A stretch of 13,109 nt of DNA. Origin: Nocardioides sp. (GTDB lineage: Bacteria; Actinomycetota; Actinomycetes; Propionibacteriales; Nocardioidaceae). Under the pieces are notes generated by a model, which saw only the letters and a program-made list of their open reading frames with translations, searched no databases and was not told where the DNA came from. This document shows, one piece after another, positions 8,160 through 13,109 of the stretch. How positions within the stretch are numbered: the first letter of the stretch is position 1; each line of letters begins with the position of its first letter. A program made the translations under genes and the position numbers. The stretch lies in the NCBI GenBank assembly GCA_021166815.1, contig JAJPEO010000025.1, positions 1-13,109 on the forward strand, read 5' to 3'.

Positions 8160-9335
8160 TCAGCCCACGCACGTCCTGGTGTCGACCGGGTCCTCGGCGG
8201 CGACGCCCGACGCGGCGGCCTGCGCGACCTGCTGCGCGGTCAGCGCATAGCCGGTCTCCCGGTCGCTGACCGAGGCGGCGAACACGACGCCGGCCACGTC
8301 GCCCCCGCTGGTGAGCACCGGGCCACCGGAGTTGCCCGGGCGCACGATCGCGCGCAGCGAGTAGACCTCGCGCAGCACCGTGCCGTCGCCGTAGATGTCC
8401 GGCGAGCGCAGCCGCTGCTGGCTGCGGATGCGGCCGGTGCCGACGTTGAAGGGGCCGTCCTGGGGGTAGCCGACGACGGCGACGGGGTCGGTGGGCTCGG
8501 CCGTGCGGTCGAACATCAGGCGGCGCACCGCCCCGGTCTCGACGGCGAGCACGGCCAGGTCGAGCTCGGGGTCGTAGTGCACGACGCTGGCGACGACGGT
8601 GGAGCCGCCGATCTCGACCTCGGGCCTGGTGACCCCGGCGACGACGTGGGCGTTGGTCATGACGCGGTCGGGGGCGTAGACGAAGCCGGTGCCCTCGACG
8701 CCGTTGCCGCAGTTGTTGTTGCCGCGCACCTTGACCACGCTCGCCTGGGAGCCCAGGACGTCGGGGTCGGTGAGCATGCGCTGCGGGCCGGGGCCGACGG
8801 CCACGATGCGCTCGGGGGCGAACGGCTCGAGGTAGCGCGGGAAGAAGGAGGCACCGACGACGTTGTTGAATGCCTGCAGGGCCCGGTCGGCACGGGCGGG
8901 CAGGACCCCGTCCACCTCGGCCAGCACCTTGGACTCCCGCACCATCGGCGTCAGGCCGCCGATGCTGGACCCCGCGACCGCGACGCCGAGCGCCCACGCC
9001 ACGACCAGGACCGCGACGGCGCTGAGCATCGACCCGCCGACCGCGTCGACGGCGCGTACGGGTTGCCACGTGATCCGCGCGCGGAGGCGGGCGCCGAGCC
9101 ACTGGAAGAAGGCCTGGCCCAGCGACGACGCCACGATCACGATGAAGAGCGCACCCAACGACACCCACAGGGACGGCTCGGCGTCACCGAGCGCCATGGG
9201 CGCGGCCCAGATCCCCAGCGCGCCGCCCAGCAGCAGTCCGCCGGTCGCGAAGGCACCCGTGACGAAGCCCTGCCAGTAACCCGAGAGCGCGTAGATGCCG
9301 ACGAGTGCCACGAGGCACCAGTCGAGGACGTTCAT
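8160..9335 (-). CDS. marP: MarP-type membrane-anchored trypsin-like serine protease (CvpA-like N-terminus)
   Basis: A 391-residue protein. The first about 125 residues hold four membrane helices of the CvpA-like type; the rest is an extracytoplasmic trypsin-fold protease. The triad is His230 (TNAHVVAG), Asp259 (YDPELDLAVL) and Ser336 (VRPGNSGGPV). Cys209 (NNNCGNG) and Cys389 (three residues from the end) correspond to the disulfide of M. tuberculosis MarP (Rv3671c), which stabilises the active protease. That homologue is needed for acid and oxidative stress survival and processes the peptidoglycan hydrolase RipA. The ATG at 9335 is 5 bases after the NUDIX stop, with GAAGGAA overlapping the end of that gene, so translation is coupled. 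It is the last gene of the nth-TlpA-NUDIX-marP unit. Acid resistance here is inferred from the homologue. Confidence 0.93.
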   Translation of the reverse strand: MNVLDWCLVALVGIYALSGYWQGFVTGAFATGGLLLGGALGIWAAPMALGDAEPSLWVSLGALFIVIVASSLGQAFFQWLGARLRARITWQPVRAVDAVGGSMLSAVAVLVVAWALGVAVAGSSIGGLTPMVRESKVLAEVDGVLPARADRALQAFNNVVGASFFPRYLEPFAPERIVAVGPGPQRMLTDPDVLGSQASVVKVRGNNNCGNGVEGTGFVYAPDRVMTNAHVVAGVTRPEVEIGGSTVVASVVHYDPELDLAVLAVETGAVRRLMFDRTAEPTDPVAVVGYPQDGPFNVGTGRIRSQQRLRSPDIYGDGTVLREVYSLRAIVRPGNSGGPVLTSGGDVAGVVFAASVSDRETGYALTAQQVAQAAASGVAAEDPVDTRTCVG

Positions 9336-9340
9336 GGGCG

Positions 9341-10108
9341 CTATTCCTTCAGCCGGGTGTTCGGAGCCAGGTCGGTGTTGGCAGGCTCACCCTGCAGCAT
9401 GTGGGACGGCAGGTCACGCACATTGCCCCGGTCCCAGTCCCCGGACCAGCCGAGGTAGTCGAAGAGGCGGGCGATGATCCCGGCCGTGAAGCCCCACAGC
9501 ACGACGTCGCGGTCCTCCCCGATCAGGAAGCCCGGGCCCAGCCAGCCGGAGGGGTGGCGCACGTTGATGCGGTTGTCGGGGTCCATCAGGTCGGCGATCG
9601 CCACGTGGTGGATGGCGTGCACCTCGTCGGGGCTGGCGACGCTCACCTCGCCGGGCTGCTGCCAGTAGCCCATGACGGGCGTCACGGCGAAGTTGCTCGG
9701 CGGCAGCCACAGCTCGGGGAGCTCGCCGAAGACCTGGACGCTGTCGGGGTCGAGCCCGATCTCCTCCCACGCCTCGCGCAGCGCCGCGTCGACCGGCGTC
9801 TCGCCCGGGTCGATCCGGCCACCGGGGAACGACACCTGGCCGGGGTGCGAGCGCATGTGGTGGGCCCGCTCGGTGAGCAGCAGCTCGCCCCGGTGCGCCA
9901 GGTCGTCGGGGTCCGGGACGGCGTCGTCGACCGAGACGTTGGCGCCGCGGTCGGCGAAGACCATCAGCACCGCGCCCCGACGCGGGTCGCTGTCCTCGGG
10001 GGGCATGAAGCGGGTGAGCTCGTGGACGGTGATCGTCGCGCACGCCTCGACGACGGGCGCGAGCCAGCCGGGCAGCGCCGGACGGTCGGAAGGGGTCGGG
10101 CCGCTCAC
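9341..10108 (-). CDS. NUDIX hydrolase, CoA pyrophosphatase type
   Basis: A 255-residue cytoplasmic protein. The Nudix box spans residues 97-119 (Gly97, Glu103, Arg111-Glu112, Glu115-Glu116, Gly118), which binds the metal for diphosphate cleavage. Just before it, residues 77-97 fit the NuCoA signature LLTxR[SA]-x3-R-x3-G-x3-FPGG exactly, marking CoA-pyrophosphatase-type members (E. coli YeaB/NudL, PCD1) that cut CoA, possibly oxidised CoA, to phosphopantetheine and adenosine bisphosphate. The GTG start at 10108 overlaps the TGA of the TlpA-like gene (GTGA, 4 bp). The frame is open further upstream, but the longer reading would overlap that gene deeply and adds no family sequence. The acs and operon context fits CoA or redox housekeeping; substrate is inferred from the motif only. 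Confidence 0.9.
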   Translation of the reverse strand: MSGPTPSDRPALPGWLAPVVEACATITVHELTRFMPPEDSDPRRGAVLMVFADRGANVSVDDAVPDPDDLAHRGELLLTERAHHMRSHPGQVSFPGGRIDPGETPVDAALREAWEEIGLDPDSVQVFGELPELWLPPSNFAVTPVMGYWQQPGEVSVASPDEVHAIHHVAIADLMDPDNRINVRHPSGWLGPGFLIGEDRDVVLWGFTAGIIARLFDYLGWSGDWDRGNVRDLPSHMLQGEPANTDLAPNTRLKE

Positions 10109-10707
10109 AGCACGATCCCCAGGTGCTCCTCGACGAGGTCGACGACCTCGGCGCTGCTGTCCACACCGCCGGTGACCGTCGCGGTCACCTCCCCCGCCTC
10201 GTCCACGAAGACGAACGCCGGCAGGCCGCGCACCGTGAAGTGGTCGACGCCCATGAGCTCCCCGCCCGGGTCCGCGAGGGAGGGGTACGTCGCACCGGTC
10301 TCCTCCGCGAGCTTGAGCGCGGCCTCGGGGTGGACGTCGTTGTAGTCGATGCCGAGGACCTGCACGCGGTCGCCGTACTCCTGGTGGAAGCTCTCCAGTG
10401 CCGGCATCTCCTTGCGGCACGGCGCGCAGTTGGCCTGCCACAGGTTGATGACCAGCGGGCCCCGCAGGCTGGCCAGGTCGACGTCGGCGCCGCCGCCGAG
10501 GCAGGCGAGGGTCAGGTCGGGCAGGTCGCCCGAGCCGGGTCCCGGGCCGGGGCGGCAGTCCTCCATGCCGATGCGGGCCTTGATCTTGCGCAGCTGGGGG
10601 GTGTCGACCTGCACGTCCGGCGGGCCGGGCATCAGGCCGGGGTCCTCCTCGCCCGCACAGGCGGAGAGGCCGACCACCAGGAGGACGGCGACGAGGAGAC
10701 CCCTCAT
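10105..10707 (-). CDS. TlpA/ResA-like thioredoxin-fold lipoprotein
   Basis: A 200-residue exported lipoprotein. Residues 1-17 form a signal with the lipobox LSAC, so Cys17 should be lipidated and the domain tethered outside the membrane. A thioredoxin fold follows, with the redox motif Cys94-Ala-Pro-Cys97 after INLWQAN, and the cis-proline at Pro163 ([11 protein letters not shown]). This layout is that of TlpA/ResA-type thiol-disulfide oxidoreductases that reduce or form disulfides in exported proteins. Two more cysteines, Cys51 and Cys69, lie in the region before the core and could form a structural or second redox disulfide. The ATG overlaps the nth stop as ATGA, and its own stop overlaps the NUDIX start as GTGA, so it is translated as part of the operon. 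The disulfide-containing protease MarP two genes on is a plausible client. Confidence 0.92.
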   Translation of the reverse strand: MRGLLVAVLLVVGLSACAGEEDPGLMPGPPDVQVDTPQLRKIKARIGMEDCRPGPGPGSGDLPDLTLACLGGGADVDLASLRGPLVINLWQANCAPCRKEMPALESFHQEYGDRVQVLGIDYNDVHPEAALKLAEETGATYPSLADPGGELMGVDHFTVRGLPAFVFVDEAGEVTATVTGGVDSSAEVVDLVEEHLGIVL

Positions 10708-11432
10708 GCGGGCCCCTGCGTGGTCACGAGCTTCTCAGCCTCGACCGGGTCGGTGGGGCCGGTGCCGTACGACGGGCACCACGTCGCCACCGGGCAGGCA
10801 CCGCAGGCGGGCTTCTTCGCGTGGCAGCGGCGCCGGCCGTGCCAGATGAGGTGGTGGCTGAGCATGGTCCAGTCGCGCCGGGGGAACAGCGCCCCGACGG
10901 CGTGCTCGACCTTGACCGGGTCGGTCTCCTCGGTCCAGCCGAGGCGGCGCGCGAGGCGGCCGAAGTGGGTGTCGACGGTGATGCCGGGCAGCCCGAAGGC
11001 GTTGCCGAGCACGACGTTGGCGGTCTTGCGGCCGACACCGGGCAGCTTGACCAGGTCGTCGAGGCGGCCGGGCACCTGGCCGTCGTGGTCGTCGACGAGG
11101 GCCTGGGAGAGCTTGAGCAGGCTGTCGGTCTTGGCGCGGAAGAAGCCGAGCGGTCCGACGAGCTGCTCGAGGTGCTCCCGCGGGGCGGCGGCCATCGCCT
11201 CGGGGGTGGGGTACGCAGCGAAGAGGGCGGGGCTCGCCGCGTTGACCCGGCGGTCGGTGGTCTGGGCCGACAGCACGGTCACGACGAGGCACTCGAACGG
11301 GTTGGTGAAGTCGAGCTCGGCCCTGGCGTCGGGGTAGGTCTCGGCCAGGACCCGGTTGACCTTGCGGGCCCGACGCACCAACGAGGTGTCGGGCTTGGGC
11401 GGAGTCGCCCCGGGCTTCGCAGCGGCTGGCAC
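10704..11432 (-). CDS. nth: Endonuclease III (DNA glycosylase/AP lyase)
   Basis: A 242-residue base-excision-repair enzyme that removes oxidised pyrimidines and nicks abasic sites. The helix-hairpin-helix LPGVGRKTA (130-138) contains catalytic Lys136 (E. coli Lys120). Asp154 in TVDTH matches E. coli Asp138. The 4Fe-4S cluster is bound by Cys203-x6-Cys210-x2-Cys213-x5-Cys219, exactly the family spacing. It is somewhat longer than the E. coli protein (211), mainly by a basic N-terminal extension as in mycobacteria. The GTG start is forced to be at or after 11432 by an in-frame TAG 12 bases upstream. No ribosome site is present, but a TAGGCT -10 box ends 6 bases before the GTG, suggesting a leaderless transcript. 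It heads the operon with the TlpA-like, NUDIX and marP genes, and is divergent from crp. Confidence 0.96.
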   Translation of the reverse strand: MPAAAKPGATPPKPDTSLVRRARKVNRVLAETYPDARAELDFTNPFECLVVTVLSAQTTDRRVNAASPALFAAYPTPEAMAAAPREHLEQLVGPLGFFRAKTDSLLKLSQALVDDHDGQVPGRLDDLVKLPGVGRKTANVVLGNAFGLPGITVDTHFGRLARRLGWTEETDPVKVEHAVGALFPRRDWTMLSHHLIWHGRRRCHAKKPACGACPVATWCPSYGTGPTDPVEAEKLVTTQGPA

Positions 11433-11444
11433 GCGGCCAGCCTA
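11433..11444 (-). promoter_or_regulatory. Candidate leaderless promoter of the nth operon
   Basis: On the minus strand TAGGCT (11444-11439) fits the TAnnnT -10 consensus and is followed by 6 bases and then the GTG start codon at 11432, placing +1 on the start codon itself. No Shine-Dalgarno sequence is visible. No good -35 is seen, which is frequent in actinobacteria. Confidence 0.5.
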
Positions 11445-11528
11445 CGTGGCGGGCAGTCGTGCCCCGGAGCCCGCGCGGGCATTTCGGGACGGCGGTGCGG
11501 GACCACCGGCCCTCCTCTCTCACCACAA

Positions 11529-11555
11529 TGTGACCCAGACTGTCCATTGTGACCC
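11529..11555 (+). repeat. Direct repeat of TGTGACCC in the crp-nth divergent region
   Basis: TGTGACCC occurs at 11529-11536 and again at 11548-11555, 19 bases apart start to start, nearly two turns of the helix. Each begins with the TGTGA half-site recognised by Crp proteins. The second has a partial partner half-site (see the site at 11548-11563); the first has none. Confidence 0.5.
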
Positions 11556-11563
11556 TCACCACG
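11548..11563. promoter_or_regulatory. Candidate Crp autoregulatory site
   Basis: TGTGA-CCCTCA-CCACG matches 8 of 10 positions of TGTGA-N6-TCACA. With +1 near 11578, its centre lies at about -22, between the -35 and -10 regions, which would suit autorepression. The TGTGA at 11529 would centre at -41.5, the classic activator position, but it lacks a second half-site. All control is inferred. Confidence 0.35.
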
Positions 11564-11565
11564 GT

Positions 11566-11571
11566 TAGGAT
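11566..11571 (+). promoter_or_regulatory. Candidate -10 box of crp
   Basis: TAGGAT fits TAnnnT and would start transcription near 11578, giving a leader of about 64 bases before the GTG at 11642. No convincing -35 is present, consistent with an activator-dependent promoter. Confidence 0.4.
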
Positions 11572-11641
11572 CACCCCGGACCCCCGAGTGCATACCCCGG
11601 ACGCAACTCAGGGGCCACACCATCTCCATCGGAGGAATGAC

Positions 11642-12319
11642 GTGGACAACGACGTGCTTCGCCAGGCGCCCCTCTTCAGCCTGCTCGACGACGAGGCGGC
11701 CTCGGCCCTGCGCGCCTCCCTCGCCGAGACCAGGCTGCGGCGCGGTGACGTCCTCTTCCACGAGGGTGACTCCGGCGACCGGCTCTACATCGTCCTCGAC
11801 GGGAAGGTGAAGCTCGGCCGCTCCTCCGCCGACGGCCGCGAGAACCTGCTCGCGATCATGGGCCCCGGCCAGATGTTCGGCGAGCTCTCGCTCTTCGACC
11901 CGGGCCCGCGCTCGGCCACCGTCACCGCCGTCACCGACGCCACGTTCGGCTCGCTGTCCCACGAGGACCTCCTCAAGTGGCTCGAGGGCCGCCCCCAGGT
12001 CGCCCGCGGCCTGCTCACCCAGCTCGCCTCGCGCCTGCGCAAGTCCAACGACGTCGTCTCCGACCTCGTCTTCTCCGACGTCCCCGGTCGTGTCGCCAAG
12101 GCGCTGATCGACCTCGCCGACCGCTTCGGCCGCACCGCCGACGACGGCGTGCACGTCCACCACGACCTCACCCAGGAGGAGCTGGCCCAGCTGGTCGGCG
12201 CCTCCCGCGAGACCGTCAACAAGGCGCTCGCCGACTTCGCCTCGCGCGGCTGGCTGCGACTGGAGCCCCGCTCGGTCGTGGTCATGGACATGGAGCGCCT
12301 CTCGCGCCGCGCGCGCTGA
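11642..12319 (+). CDS. crp: Crp/Fnr-family transcriptional regulator (cAMP receptor protein)
   Basis: A 225-residue dimeric regulator, the same length class as M. tuberculosis Crp (Rv3676, 224). Residues about 8-115 form the cyclic-nucleotide-binding barrel; FGELSLFDPGPRSATV (79-94) is the phosphate-binding cassette with Glu81, Arg90 and Ser91. The long dimer helix follows, then a winged helix-turn-helix with LTQEELAQLVGASRETVNKA (176-195), in which Arg189-Glu190 lie in the recognition helix that reads TGTGA half-sites. There is no Fnr-type cysteine cluster. The start is the GTG at 11642, with GGAGGA at 11631-11636, 5 bases ahead; the frame is open further upstream but without a ribosome site. 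It is divergent from the nth operon. Crp-like sites ahead of actP, acs and crp suggest it governs acetate use and itself, as CRP does in E. coli. Confidence 0.96.
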   Translation: MDNDVLRQAPLFSLLDDEAASALRASLAETRLRRGDVLFHEGDSGDRLYIVLDGKVKLGRSSADGRENLLAIMGPGQMFGELSLFDPGPRSATVTAVTDATFGSLSHEDLLKWLEGRPQVARGLLTQLASRLRKSNDVVSDLVFSDVPGRVAKALIDLADRFGRTADDGVHVHHDLTQEELAQLVGASRETVNKALADFASRGWLRLEPRSVVVMDMERLSRRAR

Positions 12320-12348
12320 GACTTTCTCGCGAGCACTGACCCCCGCAC

Positions 12349-12375
12349 CACCACCCGGCTGCGTCATGGGTGGTG
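12349..12375 (+). terminator. Hairpin between crp and the sigma factor gene
   Basis: CACCACCC (12349-12356) and GGGTGGTG (12368-12375) pair perfectly around an 11-base loop, 29 bases after the crp stop. No U-run follows. The right arm abuts the ribosome site of the sigma gene (GAAGGGGG, 12375-12382), so it could end crp transcripts weakly or mask translation of the sigma factor. Confidence 0.35.
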
Positions 12376-12386
12376 AAGGGGGTCCG

Positions 12387-12878
12387 ATGACCGATCGGTC
12401 GGCATTCGACGACTTCGTGCACGCACGGGGTCCGGCACTGGCACGTACGGCGTACCTGCTCACCGGTGACCACCACCACGCGGAGGACCTGCTCCAGTCC
12501 GCGCTGATGCAGGCCGCGCGGCACTGGGAGCGGATCGAGTCCTCGCCCGAGGCCTACGTCCGCCGCTCGCTGGTCAACGCCAACATCTCCCGCTGGCGCC
12601 GGCGCCGCGTCGCCGAGAGCCCGCTGGGGTCGTACGACGCTCCCCGCACGGACGCCGACGTGACGGTGCGGCTGACCCTGGAGCAGGCGCTGCGACGCCT
12701 CACCCCCCGCCAGCGCACGTTGCTGGTGCTGCGCTACTTCGACGACCTCACCGAGGCCCAGACGGCCGCGACGCTCGGCATCTCCGCCGGCGCGGTGAAG
12801 TCCATGACCCGCCAGGCGCTGCGGCGCCTGCGCACCCTCGCCCCCGAGCTCGCCGACCTGGTGGGAGCCGACGCATGA
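12387..12878 (+). CDS. SigE-family (ECF-like) RNA polymerase sigma factor
   Basis: A 163-residue sigma factor with only regions 2 and 4. Region 2 spans about residues 5-72, including DHHHAEDLLQSALMQAARHW (28-47), which contacts core polymerase and the -10. Region 4 spans about 97-152, with the helix-turn-helix LTEAQTAATLGISAGAVKSM (121-140) for the -35. Length and sequence fit the actinobacterial SigE-family group (typically about 160-180 residues). The ATG at 12387 was chosen because GAAGGGGG at 12375-12382 lies 4 bases ahead; an in-frame ATG at 12366 has no such site. The stop overlaps the next gene as ATGA, the usual arrangement for a sigma factor and its membrane partner. The inducing signal and target promoters are not visible. 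Only 67 bases separate it from crp, so read-through from crp is possible. Confidence 0.93.
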   Translation: MTDRSAFDDFVHARGPALARTAYLLTGDHHHAEDLLQSALMQAARHWERIESSPEAYVRRSLVNANISRWRRRRVAESPLGSYDAPRTDADVTVRLTLEQALRRLTPRQRTLLVLRYFDDLTEAQTAATLGISAGAVKSMTRQALRRLRTLAPELADLVGADA

Positions 12879-13109
12879 ACACCTCACTCCGTCACGCCCT
12901 CGAGGACCTGGCCGAGCGCCAGGCCTTCACCCCCGACCCGTCCGTCTGGGACCGCGGCCGCCGTGCCCGGCGCCGCGACCGGACCCTGCTCGTCGCGGCC
13001 GTGCTCGTCCTGGTCGCCGCGCTCGGCGGGATCGGGGTGCTCGTCGACGGGCACTCGAGCACGCCTGGCGCCGCCGGGGGCGGGGACGGCTGGGTGCCCG
13101 CCCAGCTGC
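12875..13109 (+). CDS. Single-pass membrane protein, N-terminal part (possible anti-sigma partner), cut by window edge
   Basis: The first 78 codons are present. A short polar cytoplasmic region (MNTSLRHALEDLAERQAF) leads to a strongly basic stretch (GRRARRRDR, 28-36), one hydrophobic helix at about 37-58, and then a Gly/Ser-rich outer segment. The charge pattern predicts the N-terminus inside and the rest outside. It overlaps the sigma gene by 4 bp (ATGA), so the two are translationally coupled and probably work together. An anti-sigma role is a guess from position: the roughly 36-residue cytoplasmic part is too short for a full ZAS-type domain and lacks the His-x3-Cys-x2-Cys zinc motif. Genes in this position after SigE-family factors in Nocardioides-like genomes are often unnamed membrane proteins. 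Confidence 0.8.
   Translation, partial: MNTSLRHALEDLAERQAFTPDPSVWDRGRRARRRDRTLLVAAVLVLVAALGGIGVLVDGHSSTPGAAGGGDGWVPAQL

Noticed and set aside
11520..11533. TCAC-N6-GTGA pair near the crp promoter as a Crp site
   Set aside because: The half-sites are in the reverse order of the Crp consensus (GTGA-N6-TCAC), so it would not be bound in the usual way.
12366..12386. Longer start for the sigma factor at ATG 12366
   Set aside because: It has no ribosome site and would place the good GAAGGGGG site inside the gene; the ATG at 12387 is better supported.

Overview
The window is very GC-rich (roughly 70% by eye). It uses GTG starts, ATGA/GTGA gene overlaps and TAnnnT-type -10 boxes, and encodes a SigE-type small sigma factor and a MarP-type protease. 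These point to an actinobacterium, probably Nocardioides or another Propionibacteriales member; the genus is an inference from gene content. Every complete gene belongs to a recognisable family. There is no mobile element, CRISPR array, tRNA or rRNA, and no gene-free stretch longer than 300 bases.

Layout: (1) 1-1839, minus strand: a narK-type nitrate/nitrite transporter followed 17 bp later by the N-terminal part of a molybdopterin oxidoreductase that runs off the left edge, probably an assimilatory nitrate reductase. (2) 2118-6203, plus strand: an acetate module made of a DUF485 small membrane protein, an ActP-type acetate/cation symporter, a strong hairpin terminator, then acetyl-CoA synthetase (acs) with its own candidate promoter. 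(3) 6206-7585, minus: an NhaA Na+/H+ antiporter, convergent with acs. (4) 7739-8152, plus: a small two-helix membrane protein of the actinobacterial 'phage holin' family. (5) 8160-11432, minus: a tightly packed operon read nth > TlpA-like lipoprotein > CoA-pyrophosphatase-type NUDIX > marP serine protease, with 4-bp overlaps or a 5-bp gap at each junction. (6) 11642-12319, plus: a Crp-family cAMP-type regulator divergent from nth. (7) 12387 to the end, plus: a SigE-family sigma factor overlapping by 4 bp a membrane protein cut by the right edge.

The order acs ... holin-like, marP, NUDIX, thioredoxin-like, nth, crp matches what I recall of the Mycobacterium tuberculosis Rv3667-Rv3676 region. 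This is therefore mostly an old, conserved actinobacterial block with nhaA, nitrate and sigma genes around it. It combines acetate uptake and activation with a global carbon regulator, and a DNA-repair/envelope-stress operon whose thioredoxin-like protein may act on the disulfide-bonded protease beside it.

The most interesting non-coding signals are three sequences resembling Crp operators (TGTGA-N6-TCACA type) ahead of DUF485-actP, acs and crp itself. Also notable are a 13/14-bp inverted repeat ahead of DUF485-actP, a 12/13-bp inverted repeat between nhaA and the holin-like gene, a 10-bp hairpin in the narK leader, and a promoter that would make nth leaderless. I see no clearly undescribed system; the regulatory wiring is the part worth testing.
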